A DNA stretch of 63,826 nt from Biscogniauxia marginata (lineage: Eukaryota > Ascomycota > Sordariomycetes > Xylariales > Xylariaceae). Shown here one piece after another: positions 46,535-60,042 of this stretch. Position numbers and translations under genes: made by a program. The notes under the pieces are model-generated. The model saw only the letters and a program-made list of their open reading frames with translations, did not search any database and was not told where the DNA came from. Position 1 is the stretch's first letter. The number at the start of each line of letters is the position of its first letter. The DNA lies in the NCBI GenBank assembly GCA_022695795.1, contig MU404198.1:1-63826 (forward strand), read 5' to 3'.

Positions 46535-48413
46535 CTAGAAATGCTCCTTCCAGAAACGGAAGCGCACTTCCCTGGTGGTTGTCGCTTGAGCTGATTTCTT
46601 AATATCACGAGCTGAAGAACATATTAGTATGAATAAGAAACGTAGGAGTAACTAAGAAAGAACTTACCAGCCGCAGAAGGACCACAGAAATACACACCGA
46701 CGGTTGTCTGCATGCTTCCCTCGAGACCGCTGATGTACGTCCGGTCGAGAATTCCGTCCCGCATGGCCCCGAACATTCTCGAGAAGTTCGGGCGACCAAA
46801 GTTGGTGCGTGCCTTGAGCTCAGTGAGCGGGTCGTGATCGGAGCCAACACTGTTTAGGACGATGTTTTGCGTAGTGTCCATATCTAGCTTCTGAGTAAGG
46901 TAGGTGTGAATCTTCAAGAACTCGATGCCGTTGCTCCCAGGCACTCGAGCAGCCTCGGTACTTTGTGATTCGAGAGATGACAGTAAAGTCTGAAACCATT
47001 CGAAAGAGCCCGTGTCCTTGCACACCCAGATAAACTCGACACGGCGGAGACGGGTAGGCGGGTTGGGTCCATTCCGCAAATGCCAAATGTTCTTCAAAAT
47101 AGAGGCCCACGGAGTAACACCAATACCTGTACCGATGAGGACGGCAATTTCATTGTCAAACACGTCTTCAGCTGGCGCACCATAAGGTCCGTCAATGCGA
47201 AGAGATGGCATTTGTTGGCCATTTTGGAGAGCGACCTCATACATTCCCATCGGGTCGACGCCCTCGTACAATTTAGACTGCGCGCCACCAGCACCAACAG
47301 CGTCACCCAAGGCCTTGGTGAAGTCACCGACTTGTCGAACGTGGACAGAGACATAGGGATCATAGGGGCAAGAAGTAATGGTGAAAGGATGCCACTGGTA
47401 GCCCGAAACAGACGGCACTTGTAGGAAGAGCCATTGGCCAGCCTTGTACTTGAAGGAAGGCTTTTCAAACTGAATCTCCACGACGTCTAATCGAAGTTAG
47501 CGTTGCTCAAAAGAACCGATTGTTTTCGGATGTCTCACCATAAGGATGGCGAACCACGCGAGTAATCTTAGTAGTACGCTTGGCTCGGATCTCCCGATAC
47601 AGACGCTCAATCAGGTAGAAACCACCAGCGAACAACTCCCATCGCCAACCCTGGTAGCCGATACAATGTTCCCAGAAGTTGGCACCGGCGAATGGAGACA
47701 TGGGGAGTGCAGTATCACGAACGAAGCAACCGACAGCATGAGTGTATAGGCCCAGCATGAACGGGATGAAGAGGTGGTGCGTATACCAGAAAGACTCAAA
47801 GGACTGTTGTCTGATACGATGATGAGCAGTCGTGTACATCAGCAGCATGCAAAAGAGCATCACATGGCCAGTAACACCGCCAGCCTGAGTGTAGTGAATC
47901 TGAATAGCCGTGACTGGTCGAACTTGTGTCTTCTCCACGTTGTAGAAGCTGTACAAAGCGTTAGCGAGAAATCCAGAGGCGTATTATGGCTTCTAGGCGC
48001 ATACTTGACATAATGTGCCGAGACATGAATCACGGTAAATATCAACATGGCATACGCGACTTGGCGATGAAACCAGATATTCTCATCGAGTGGCACGAAT
48101 TTGACCTTGGGTCGAACCCATCGCATCAAGGTTCTGCAAACTGGCAGTAGAATTAAGGTTCCATCGATTGCCAAGACTAACCCAGCACCTCGTGAGATCC
48201 AGACAGACCATTGTAACGAGTTCAACGCCGCTAGCTTTACGTCGGCATTTTGCTTCCACCTATAGAGCTAGTCAGCAAGCAGACGCAGGATTTCGGAGTT
48301 GCTAATACGCACCAACCAAAGGCGAAAAAGAACCAGTGGACTCCCCAAAACAAGATGTGGAAGATAATCTTGCTTCCCGTAAATTGTTTCTTGACCAACG
48401 TGCCGACACCCAT
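46535..48413 (-). CDS. noxA: NADPH oxidase NoxA (Nox1 group) catalytic subunit
   Basis: Five exons, 48413-48313, 48259-48005, 47948-47539, 47486-46668 and 46611-46535, giving 553 aa. All four introns (53, 56, 52 and 56 bp) have GT-AG ends and visible branch sites. The enzyme moves electrons from NADPH through FAD and two haems across a membrane to oxygen, making superoxide; fungal NoxA acts in fruiting-body and hyphal differentiation with NoxR and Rac. Residues about 20-230 form six membrane helices with haem-ligand histidines (WFHRQVAYAM, VSAHYV, YTTAHHR, FWYTHHLF). The FAD site is WHPFT (288-291), the NADPH site GTGIGVTP (374-381), and CGPSAA is followed by the C-terminal FRFWKEHF. There is no N-terminal EF-hand, so it is not NoxC-like. 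The ATG at 48413 matches the short N-terminus of orthologues. Confidence 0.97.
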
Positions 48414-51400
48414 GATGGCGGTCGACCGAATATCCCCTCTTATCCAAAGCACGAATCCAAATTAATTGTCGACCTGCGACAGAACCGACGTGAAATGAAT
48501 CGTAGGCTCACGATGGCAACCGTAGGCAAAGGCGTCGAAGCGAGAGTACGGGTCAGACGATGGCAGTTCCTCCCAACAAGATGTCTCGAATATTCCTATC
48601 CTTCGAATTTGGTTCCTCGTTCCCTCCCGAATATTAAAGGCACCTATTATCCAAACGTAGTTCCAAAATGAAATAAAGCAACTAAAGAATAAAAAGAGCG
48701 ATCTGAGCCAGCAGGAAAGGAAGCGAAAGTTAGTGGAGTAGAAGAGGCTCGAAAGCAAGGCGAATTTGTTCTACGTCCTGGGTCGCCAAGCGAGGAAGTA
48801 AGAGTGGGAGGAAGCAACGGCTAGTTTTGCAGGCGGGGAGAAAGTCATAAAGAATGAATGTTGGTGGGAAGACGAGAGTTGGGTAACAAGGTACGGTCCC
48901 GTCGAGGTACCTTGGACCAGGTCGATCAGGATGTACGAAGATCCGATGGCCCGTGAGAAACAAGCTTATCCTAGGGGGAGACCAGGCGAATTGTTCGGAT
49001 GCTAGTGGCCCATGAAACTTTCGATCCCACTTATGGTGATAATTGTGGTTGAGGGGCTGCCCTGTGAAGCAAGGGCCTGGTCGAGGCTCAAAGTTGAGAT
49101 AGACCCAAAGACCCTTTGATCAGCAAGGGTCGGGGGCGAAATAGACTGGGCGATCAGACGTAAGGGGGGCTTTAGCAGGTCGTCGATGAAGCACGAAAGT
49201 GCAACCGAACGTGGGTTTAATCAGACGACTTCTAAGTAGTATTGTACATAGAAGCTACCTAGCTGGACCCTCGAGGGTTGTAAGTGGAGTTTGAGACGAG
49301 CGACGTTTGAGCCGTTTCGACAGGGGGTCTTTCACCAACAGGCAAGTTCCTGCAGATACGTGTGAATTGAATATAGGTAAATCTTTTTTGTTCTGGTAGG
49401 AACTATGGTTAATGCGAAAGGGAAAAGATGGTACGAACCACAATGTCGGATCAAGCTGGGACGGACCTGGTAGAAGTATGCTGCATGCCGCGGACGTCTG
49501 GTGAGTGATAGATGGCTATTTTCGTGGGGGATGGTAAAGCTGATTGATCGAGTTGGCGATAATTATGGAACTATGGCGCCGGAGCTATGTGAGACGGCGG
49601 CTGCTGCTCAGCGTGGATTCGTCGATACAGGATATGGAATCTTGGATGCAGCCAATTGGATTATACGAATTAGGTGATTCCCCTGTGACCCCAAAGGGTG
49701 CCAAGGATGCGGATGGGCAAGACGGGCTTAGCCACTCAACCCGCTGTGCCTTTTCGGGCCTGCAGAGTAATAAGACCTTCCCGCCTCCCACCACCAAGTC
49801 AGCCGTCATATACCCCTGTTGCACGACAGTCTGCAACGGAGACCCTGCCAGGGTCCATCCTCCTCACCCATTCGCTTAACACGTTCCCGCAGGGTTGCAA
49901 GGCGTTTTCGTGGTTGCATCCGCACTATGCAACCGTGTACAGCGCTTGCCATAAAATTTTAGCCTTTGCGACATGATTCTGCAACGGCTATCCAATACAG
50001 TATTGGTAGTGTTTTGTGATACCGTAGGAGACTTGGCTTTGCCGGGATCCGGGGGAATATCATCGACACAGACTCGTCCACGATCTGCTCCAGCCCGGGG
50101 CGGTTGTACGGTACCTGTGTACCCTTTAACTTGACAAGCACTTGGATCTCCATGATCTCTTGGTATGGCCACATCGAGAGAAAAATCGTACGATGGAAAG
50201 AATCAGGCCATTATCTACAAGCATGATCAAGAAGAGGTCGTTGAATATAAAAACTGCGTCCGGGCAGCACCTCGGAATCATCTTACATCGTTCGACTTTT
50301 CCACTCTTCCACTCGTCTCTTACAGTTCTTCTTTCTGGATACGAGAGATTGCAAATCCTATAAATTTATCTGTGAGTATAGCCTCTCGAGATTTGCACTC
50401 TTCCAGGAGAGCCTTCTCTCCCCTTGCAGGGTCACAGGATCTTCAGCTTTGTTACTTGACTATACGCGCTGGTTACCTTGAGGACTCCAGGCCCGCAAGG
50501 GCTTCGCACCGTCGACAGTCTCGAGGAGCATCCATTCGGCCAGTATCAGCAAGACCTGATAGTCAAAGTTGCTGAAGAATGAAGACAGCTCCAAGTCCTC
50601 ATTGAGACGACGGGCCGTCGTTGCCTGTCATCCCCGTGATCAATCAAGTAGTGGTGAGACAAAGGCTTGAGGCTATTCGTGAAGCCGCAAAATCCATATT
50701 CCAATATGTGACGTCTCCAGAAAGCTGGTGAGACCGAGAACTGCTTTGCTTTGTCGTTTGAAGGGGCCGATGTTGTCAGGTGAAACGCCGCAGACCCTAG
50801 TAAAGTGATGGGGTATGTCGGAACGCAAGCCGTGCATCGCATGCCTTAAATCATTGAATCTGTAACAGTGTTAAGCCCATGCGCTATCTCGGTTCCCTTC
50901 ACAATTGGCCAATAAGAAATACAGGGCTTATCGATACTGTTATCTGATCAAGTCCCACATTTTTTCCTTTCCCTCTGTTCAATTGTCATTGAAGTACCTA
51001 AGGTACCTACCTCCTTTCCTTGTATACTTCATTCTTTGAGGTTACCTACATATGTAGGTAGTATACTTCCCAACATGTACCTCCATACCACAACACCTAG
51101 TTAGGTATTGCCACCTCACTTTCTAAACTCAACTCACAGTTAGACAGCCATACTAAACGCAGATTGTTCCTTCAGAGATAGGTATATCCAATAGCACGAC
51201 CTTCAGTTTCGGACACGTTTTGTGTATTACCTAGGAGCTTCACCAGAGTCCCAAACGCCCATCACGTGTAGCATCAACCTTAGGTTTTGCTCGTAAGTTG
51301 CTCAAGACCCTTTTCGCAAAGAGCATCTTGTGAGTAAGAATAATAATCAATCAGTTGTAACACACAAAGCTTGACGTAGTCTAGCAGTTGTTTCACATTA

Positions 51401-51504
51401 ATCCATAACACACGACATCTTTGTCAAGATCGAGATTGATGATGCAAGAATACGGCGGTAGGCGTGTCTTTTTGGGTATCAGCAATCAACCTGCAAAAGC
51501 TAAT
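48414..51504. other. Long gene-poor stretch upstream of noxA
   Basis: The noxA promoter must lie next to 48414. Beyond it, many frames of 60-136 codons appear on both strands but none shows a family motif. A plus-strand segment around 50165-50760 has patches that look coding (for example VVVRQRLEAIREAAKSIFQY in one frame), broken by shifts and stops, so a decayed gene is possible. A palindrome CTACATATGTAG lies near 51047. Confidence 0.45.
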
Positions 51505-52497
51505 AAGTAGAAAGTTATATTATATATAACATAATAATATCAAACACCAACGTATATTAGACATTTAATATCTACTAATATGTTATAACTATGTCTTTTA
51601 TAAAACTATTATTAAGAGGGTTTATTAGCCGTATTTAAACAGGTATTATATTATAATTTTTTATATTATAAATAATTAAAAGTTATAAAATTATATTTAC
51701 TTATTATAAAGAATATATATAATGAGAAATTTTCTCTTAATAAATACTTTTTAGTTTAAAATTATAATTATTATAATAAAGTTAAATAAGGTAAAAAAAG
51801 TGAAACTTTATTTAAACTTATATTAATTTAATTTTAAAAGCTTTTTATAATAGTAATTATTTTATATATTAATATATATATTTATAAAATGTTTTAAATA
51901 ATTAAAACGAGATTTCTTAATAGGTTCGTTTCACCATTAAATAATTTAAACATAGATATTTATTATAAAGTATACTTTAAAATAAAAAAGCAATTTAATT
52001 ATTATATATAAATCCTAGATAACAAGTAATTAAAAAGTAATTATATATATATATTTATTTGTTTTATTCTTTAATATATTTTATATTTATCGCTTTTTAT
52101 TATTATTAAGGGCCGTTATAAATGATAATTATAAGCTTAATTATAAGTTTTTAACTTTTTATTACGTTTAATTTAATCTATTTAATCTTTTATATAATCT
52201 TTGATTTAGCACATTTTATAAGAATTATATAGCAAGTATAAGCTAAGTTCTAGTTAAACACGTAGTAAAATGCCTTATAAGTTTAAGTTATACTTAAATT
52301 ATAAGAAAGGTTTACCGCCGAACTTCTTATAACTCTAATATAATTAAAGTCAAAATTTAAGCTTATTTAATAAACTATCTATTTTATCACTAATTAATAA
52401 TAAAAGGAATGGGTTTTAAAAGTGGTTAACTTAATAAAAAGTTATAAAACGTAAAACGCGGAGAAAATTATTTTAATTCGAAAAAACTATAAACCGG
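51505..52497. repeat. AT-rich RIP block left of the second gypsy element
   Basis: Extreme AT content with stops in all frames. An 80-bp segment at 52381-52460 recurs in inverted orientation at 62188-62266. Confidence 0.65.
52381..52460 (+). repeat. Inverted repeat arm, left
   Basis: It contains GGTTTTAAAAGTGGTTAA and GTTATAAAACGTAAAACGC, which recur as reverse complement at 62188-62266. Without the gypsy element and MITE the arms would be about 1.9 kb apart, so they may be ends of another transposon; no target duplication was identified. Confidence 0.45.
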
Positions 52498-52922
52498 TGT
52501 AACGAACCTCCCTATGTATTTCTAGTTAATTGACTTTATAGGTAAGTACGTATTAGGTTTTCTTGATTTGAAAGTAATAATGGATTAAGATTGGTTTAAG
52601 TAATTTATAATGTTTTATTCGTTAAAGAGATTTTAAAATACTCTTATTATAATATTAAAAAGTAATTATAATTTTAAATTAATAGCTAAAAAACTAGAAT
52701 AAATAACTAGATATATAAGAAATTTTAAGTTTTATATATAACTTCTTTTTAAGAGTAAAATCTATTTTTTTGATTGTTTTATATGGATTTATCGTGATTT
52801 AGTCGTACCTAAATTATAATAGATTTTACCTTTAGCTTGTTTAAATGATTACCCGGAGTTACTTTGTTATTAGTTTATAAGCCTTACTTAAAAAACCCCT
52901 TTAATTTAGGTAAGTCGTAATA
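52498..52922 (-). repeat. 3' LTR of the reverse gypsy element
   Basis: It starts TGTAACGAACC on the plus strand and ends GTCGTAATA, followed by the complement of a polypurine tract (CTATTCTTCCCC). Its outer (left) part is less mutated than the same part of the other LTR. Confidence 0.88.
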
Positions 52923-53225
52923 CTATTCTTCCCCTCTTAGGATTTTTGTCTTAAAAATAAATAAATAAGTAAGTCTCGTTTTTTTATTATAAAGTTTATT
53001 TTTTTTTTCCTTTTTTAACTTTTTTAATATGTTAAGACGTATTTCTAAAACGAAACCTTTTATGCGACTAAATTAGTAGGTTTCCCAAGACGCTCAAGTT
53101 TTATATATTTGTTAATTTGGCTTTAAAGTATTTTATTGTTTAAGTTATGTTTACTTTAGCGAGACCTCTTGTTATATGTTTAAGGGTTATTTTAATTATT
53201 TGTTTTGTACTTAGCGGTAACGACT

Positions 53226-53625
53226 TTATAACGGTTTTTTATATTAATAAGTACTTTAAAGAGTGTAAAGTAAAAGAGAAAAAAGTTGGAATTATAATGT
53301 CGGGTTGCTAAAAACCGTTTTCTCGTATTTTAAAAAGAGACGTAAAAAGAAGTGAACCGTTTTAAACAATTATGGCTTTAAAAGAACTTGTTTAAAAAGC
53401 GTGGAAACGAACTTCTTAAGGAAGGTTTATCTTTAAAAGAACTAAAGAAGCGGGAAAAGGTGGAAACGGAGCAAGAACGTTTTTAGGTCGAGTAATAATC
53501 TCTAGCCGAGTAGGCTAAAGTTGCTTCCGAGGCCGTTCCCTCTCTAAACCTATCTTTCTTAGATTAAGATCTTGAAATTTAAGCTTTTTTAGCTGGTCCG
53601 GGTTTTGTCGATAGAACTTATTAAG
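53226..53625 (+). pseudogene. Antisense coiled-coil ORF of the reverse gypsy element
   Basis: On the strand opposite to gag-pol, a frame runs without frameshift through STLKSVK, KNLFKKRGNELLKEGLSLKE, LKKREKVETEQERF, SLAE and AKVASEAVPSLNLSFLD. Its stops are TAA/TAG at positions where Gln is plausible (C-to-T). It is Lys/Glu/Leu-rich and heptad-like. Its 3' end overlaps the C-terminal end of pol, which lies on the other strand. It corresponds in place, orientation and character to 28379-28894, though I did not align the two proteins. The 5' end is unclear. Confidence 0.6.
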
Positions 53626-56600
53626 CTTAACTATTAAGTTTTTTAAATACTTAAGTAGTTCTTATGTGTTTTTTTAGTGGGTAATTTTCTTATTTAATTA
53701 GATATTATAATTGATTATTAACCCTTTTTAAATTTAAAATTCTTTTTATTTTATATTTATTTAGTTTTTTTAATCTCGTTCCGGGTTTTTAGCGAGGCGT
53801 TCTTTAATGCTGGTTTTAAGAGTGAAATATGGAATATAAGATATATTTTGGATCTTTTTAGAAGAAAGAGTTTATAATTAATTTTTAAGATAATTTCTTT
53901 AATTTTATATAGTTTTAACTTTTTAAACTTAAGTTTTTTATTAAGCCGTTTTATTTTGATTTAAGGCGTTTTTATTATTACACTTTGTCGTTAACAAAGC
54001 AAGTAAATTATATTTCCTTTTTTAAGAATTAGTCCTTTAATTCTTTTTTTGTTATAATACTTTATTATTTTATCTTAAATAAATTGTAATTCTTTTTATA
54101 GTTATCGTTATATTACCTGGACTTTTTCGGATAATATTTTTACTCTCGGGGCTTTTATTTCGACTCTTGGTATTTTTATGAGTTTAATTAGTTATTTTTG
54201 AATTTCCGTTTTTTACTTGTATATTGCTTTATATAGTAACATCTTTATATCTTTATTAACCGAAGTATTGTACGTTATTTAAGTTATTAGTAATAATTCT
54301 ATTTAGTTATTTATTTCCTAGTTAATATAGCTTTTTAAATATTATTTTATTGTTTAGTTTAATTTCTTTATTTATTCGTCTATTTAGAGATAATATATTA
54401 TAAATAATTTTTATTTAACTTTTATTCGTTTTATTAAATTAGTTTAAAACTTTAAAGTAAATAATTTGTTTTTATTTAAAATAATGCGTTTTAGTAGTTT
54501 ATATTTATTAATATATTTTCTTAGGAAATTAAAAACTAATTATTTTGCTATATTTAACTCGTTAAACGGTAAAAAGTAGGTATATTTCGTAAGTTTATTA
54601 ATAATTATTTATATGTTGTTATAAGGTACTTTTATAGTAAAATCTTTTGACTTAAAAAGTTTTATTACGAAATCCTATGTAATTATATGTCATGTTTTAT
54701 TAAGTATTTAAATTAGTTGTAGTAATTTATATGGTTTATATCGTGATATTTTAGCCTTGTTATAAACGTTATAACTTTTTATAATTCTTTTAATTATTTG
54801 TCGCATTCCTAGAAAGTCGAATTTTTCTTGAAATCGTTTTAACGTTTTAAAAATTCCTTAGTAACCGTGTAAGAGGTGTTCGTGGAATTTCTTAACGAAT
54901 TTATTTTATACCCGTTTTAGTATGTAAACTTTTTCCTTATACGAGAGAAGTTCGTTATTAGATTTTTATTAAGATTATAATTGTTTTTCTTTTTAATTAT
55001 AACTTTCCTTGAAATGTTATTTTTAGTTTTTTATGTTAATTTATATGTAAGTTAATATAACTAATTCGTCATTTTGTTGTTTAAATATTTAGATATCTTT
55101 TTTGTTAATTTTTGATTTATAATCTCCTTTTTTGCTAAAAAGATTTATTTATATGTTTTCTTTTTTTTTAATGTAATAAATCTTAAAATTAAAATTAAAC
55201 AAGAAAATCATTTAACGCTTATATCTTTAATTAAGCGTTTATATTATTATGAATTATATAAAGTTTTTATGATTTAAATAAATATTAATAGGTTTTTTAG
55301 TTTTATTAAGTTATAGTTTTTATTTTTTTAATGCTTTAATGACTATTAATAGTTCCTTGTTATAGATTTAATAGTTTAGTTTAGTATTGTGTAGTGCTTT
55401 AGATAAGTACGCGATTAGGTATTATTTTTATTGTTTTTTAGCTGTTTTAAGACTGTTTCGATGGCGAAATTTAAGGTGTTTATCTTTAATCGTTTTTTCT
55501 TGTTTTCGTTTGGAAGTTTATATATAACCTCGTTGGTTATTACTTTTTTTAGCTGCTAAAAAGCCTATCTAGCTTTTTTAGTGAAATAAAATGTTTTTCT
55601 TGTTTTCGTTAAAGTAGTTAGTTTCGTTAATGGTTTAGTAATTCGCTTAAATTTTTGAATAAGTTATTTAATATAATTAATAAAGCTAAGAAATATACGT
55701 ATGTTTATAACACTTTTAAGTTCTAATTAATTCTTAATTATTATTATTTTTCTTTTTTGAATATAAATTTCTTTTGGACTTATTATAAACCTTAAATAGT
55801 TTAGTTTTTTAACATGTTATTCATTTTTAATTGAATAAACGAGTAGGTTTACCTTCTCCAGGGCTTTTAACATTTATTTTATATATTTCTTATACTCTTT
55901 CTCGCTTTCTAAGTAAATTAGTATATCGTTTAAATAAACGAATACAAATTTATTTAAAAACTTGTAAAGAACCGTTATAATTATATGTTGAAATGTAATA
56001 GGTGCGTTAATAAGTCTAAACGGTATAACCTTATACTTATAATATCTATATATCATTTAAAAAGCGATGTATTGTTCGTGTCTTTTAATTATTCTAATTA
56101 TATAATAATCATTACGAAGGTTTAATGCTATAAAGATTTGGGTTTTACTAATTTGTCTTTTTATAAGTTTTATTAATAATAACGAGTATTTATTTTTATT
56201 TTTTATTTTATTAAGGTGTTAATAGTTAATTACTCGTTATTATACTAAATTTCTTTTTTATTAACATATTACTTTTTGTTTTTATCGACCTTTAATACCA
56301 TAATTACTAGGTATTTTAACGAGGACTTTAATTCTCGAATATATTCTTTATTAAGATCCTTTTAAATTCCTTTTTATAATGCTTTTTGTTTTTTTTATTT
56401 ATAAAATATACTAAGAATAGTTTTAGTTACTTTCTTTCTTTAAAGTGGATCTAGTGATCTTATTAGCTATGTTTTAATAATTTTTTTTATCTTGTGTTTA
56501 AATAATTTATAAAAACGGAGGTACTCGCGTAGTACTTTTTTCGTTAAATTTTTAGGCTTAGTTGCTCGAATTATATAGGCGATATGTTTCGTTTTTATAT

Positions 56601-59560
56601 TCGTTTTTCTGGAGTCATTTGCGGTACTTATTTCGTAACTTGTAATGGTTAATTCTTTTTAATTTTGATTTTAATGGAGCGTGTTTATCTCGAAATTTAT
56701 TTGTGAATTACTTTTTTTAAGTTAATTTATTTTTAGGATTATGTCGTGACTTAATATATATATAATATTAAAAATGATTTGCTTAAAATGTTTTTAAATG
56801 GTTATCAAGAAAGGGATTATTTCTTTTAGTACTTTATTATTCTCGTAATTAAATATATATCTTTTAAAGTTTTGTAATTAATATAAACTTTATTTATATA
56901 TTTATAATATTTTTTCCTTTTAAGTTATTTCAATTGAGATATAACTTTTATTTGCTTTTAAGTTTATAAAAGCTTTATACTTTTTTTATTATACTTAACT
57001 TTAATTATAATGGTATTATCGAGTTTTAATTAGATTTTATATAAAAACTTGTTATTTATAGCTTCTTGTTATTTTACTAGTAAAAGCTTTTACCGTTTTT
57101 TGGTTTTTTACGTCCTTTTTTTTAGGTTTTTTTAAGTCGTTACGGCCTGGATATCTTTCTATTTTTAGGTTTTTATAAGAGCGTGTTTCTAATAATTGTT
57201 ATTTAAATAGTTTCTTTAATTACCTTTTAAGTAATAAGAGGTAAGAGGTTTATTTTTTATGTAAAACCTTGTATATTGAAACTTTAATTCTTTTTCGAGG
57301 GCCTTTTTATAGCCTAAATCTGTTTTTTTATTAACTCGAAATCTTTTAAAGTTCTAGATTATCTTCGAATAAAAGGCATAATCCTTGGATTTGCTTATTA
57401 GGGGTAATTTAATATTTCCTTATAGGTTTATATAGATTTTTAGAAACTCTTTCTTTTTTTTGAAATATACTTTAACGATTCGTTTATAGCTTAGTTTAAT
57501 TACACGTATTTTTACTTATTATTTTGTTAAGTACTTTTTTATGAAGCTAAATAGATTGGTGTTATACTTAGCTTATTTTTCGAGCTAGTATAAAAGATAT
57601 AATCCCTTTTATAATTCCCATAATTTTTTCTTAACTTTGTCTTTTTCGAAGCTCGTTTCGAGTAAATCGTGTATATTACACGGTACTAAGGTGTAATATA
57701 TACATCCCTTAATAATTACTTCGTGGTTTTTTTCGGAACTTAGGTGAAGATAACATGTTTTAAAATAATGTGGCTATCGTGGAACGTTATTATAAATACA
57801 CTTATTTTCTTTCATGTTATCACTTTTTAGTTTTTAAGGATAATAACCGGTTTTATTCTTAAAAATTTTATATACTTAATAAACGTCGTTAATATAAAAG
57901 CTTTAATATAACGATATATATTCCTTTTCTAGTTATTTTTCCATTTTTAGCTTTATTTTAGGTTTTTTATTTAATAGCTTATTAAGCTAACTAACATTAT
58001 TTAAGCTCTGATAAACATCGTATTTGTTATTTATATAAAACTTCCAATTTAAGTTATTATATTTACTTTTTTTTTAATGTGTTTCGCATTTGTTATTATT
58101 ATAATGGCTTTAATATAGCTTATTATGGTTTAACTTAATTCTTAAGTCGTATCCTAGTTTATAAGTATCGTATTTATATAGTAGTTCGCTTTTGTTATAT
58201 CCTTGTTTGGCTTGTTTTAGTGTGAGGTACCTTAGATACGAGTAATCGTGTTTTAAATAGTTTTTACGATCGATTTAATGATATTTATAGCTTCTTTTTA
58301 TAAGGACTTTTTTATTCCTTTTTACTTTAATAGTAGTAATAATAAACACTTGGTTTATTTCTTTGTTATTTTTAAAATAAACCCTTATTTCAGAGATTAT
58401 TTTCTTAAGTTAAGAAATTCCTCTTGTTTTTAGTTTTTATTTTTTAGAGTTTCGATACTCGTTTTTATAATGTCTTTTTTTATATAATTAAAACATTTAA
58501 TAGTTAATTTATCTTGTTTTTTTTTGCTTTTTTTAAGTAGCGTTAATTTTAATAAGGTTTGATTTAGTTTTAGTACTTTTTCTTGTTTTAGTACCACTTT
58601 TGTGATTTCTTCCTTTTTATTAATCGCCGTTTTTTCGTTATATCGTCTTTTTTTTAAGGTATTGTTTAAAGTTTTCGTTATCGATAATAATTGCTATTAT
58701 AACGTAATTATTAAACTTTTCTAGGTTTTTTTCTTTATACAAGTTTATTTTATATAACTCATTTTTATATGATTTTTTAATCCTTAATAAAATAAGTAAT
58801 TATAACTAATTTACGAGTTTTTTAAACTTAATAACGTAATTCGAAGCCTTTTTATTTTGTCGTAACTTATAAAGTCGAGTTTCGGCTTATTACTTAAGGA
58901 TTAAGTTATTAAATATAAACTTAAATTATTTTTTAAACTCCTTATAATCTTTAAAAACCTTTTTTGTGTTTTTTTAAGCGTTTGGTTTATTATTTAAGTA
59001 ATTTTTTAATATTAATTAAAACCAGATTAAAGTAGTTTTGACGAGGAGCTGGGATACTGTAAAAACCTTTTATTCCTTAGTAGTAATTATTTTGTAATAA
59101 AATCGTAAATAAGTTTCGGCTTAAATTAGAAATCCTTTTAAATCGCTTATCTCATTATATTTACTAGATATAATTAATTTAAAACCTTTTACATCGGGGG
59201 TTATTATGTTATTTTTGTTATTTAAGCTATTAAGGTTATTATCGTTTAAAAGTGGTTTTAATTATTTATCTCTAAGAGGTAAAGGTTATTCTACTTATTT
59301 ATTTTCTTTTTTAGGTGTTTTTTCTTCCTCCTCTTCTTTTTCCTTAAATAATTCTTCTTATTAAGCTTTAAAGGTGTCCTTTTAAGGCTCTTTTTCAACT
59401 ACAATTATAATTAATTCTTGTGTTAATTCTTTTAAACCTTTTTGTTATATCGTAAAAAAATTTAAAGCTTTCGTTTAAAAGCTTATTAACTATTATTTTC
59501 TTATTTATTTTTTTTTACCCTTTAGTTTTAAAGGGCATACTTATCCTAAGATAATCCGAT
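53600..59560 (-). pseudogene. gag-pol of the reverse gypsy element, RIP-destroyed
   Basis: Reading from right to left, the region between the leader (about 59560) and the chromodomain (about 53770-53600, NPLKKH-like WEGYP region followed by KPGPAKKA) follows the order of the first element. At 56056-55874 an unbroken 60-codon frame is a gypsy reverse-transcriptase core, with KVIPFRLINAPITFQ and the catalytic box YLNDILIY at 55936-55925. The first catalytic Asp of the YLDD box has become Asn by G-to-A. Elsewhere stops are dense. Protease, RNase H and integrase are inferred from position only. Confidence 0.82.
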
Positions 59561-59614
59561 TAAGAGTTCCTTCTTTTAAATTAATATTAAGCATTAATTA
59601 AAGAGTTATTAAAA

Positions 59615-60042
59615 TGTGACGAACCTTTTTATATATTCCTAATTAATTAACTTTATAAGTAAATACGTACTAGGTTTTCTTAATTTAAAGGTAATAATAG
59701 ATTAAAATTAATTTAAATAATTTATAATGTTTTATTTATTAAAGAGATTTTAAGGTATTTTCATTATAATATTAAAAAGTAATTATAGTTTTAAATTAAT
59801 AACTAAAAAACTAAAATAAATAACTAAATACATAGGAAATTTCAAGTTTTATATATAACTTCTTTTTAGGAACAAAGTTTATCCTTCTTTTAACTGTTTT
59901 ATATGGATTTATCGTGATCTAGTCGTACCTAGATCACAATAGATCTTACTCTTGGCTTGCTCAAGTGATTACCCGGAGTTACTCCGTTATTGGTTCACGG
60001 GCCCTGCCCAAAAGACCCCTTTGGTCCGGGTAGGTCGTAATA
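59615..60042 (-). repeat. 5' LTR of the reverse gypsy element
   Basis: It runs TGTGACGAACC...GTCGTAATA. The outer (right) half keeps normal composition, including CGGGCCCTGCCC and TTGGTCCGGGTAGG, while the inner half is AT-rich. Confidence 0.9.

Larger units (their letters stand above)
52498..60042 (-). mobile_element. Second complete chromodomain Ty3/gypsy element, reverse orientation (7545 bp)
   Basis: LTRs at both ends bound a perfect 5-bp duplication, ACCGG at 52493-52497 and 60043-60047. The internal leader next to the 59615 LTR matches the leader after the LTR at 22317, so it is the same family as 21915-29406. The plus strand is T-rich, meaning that damage again falls as G-to-A on the element's sense strand. 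RT and chromodomain are readable on the minus strand. Confidence 0.93.

Noticed and set aside
49544..50842. Cluster of short frames on both strands upstream of noxA
   Set aside because: None recognisable; patches that look coding are split between frames, so at best a decayed gene.
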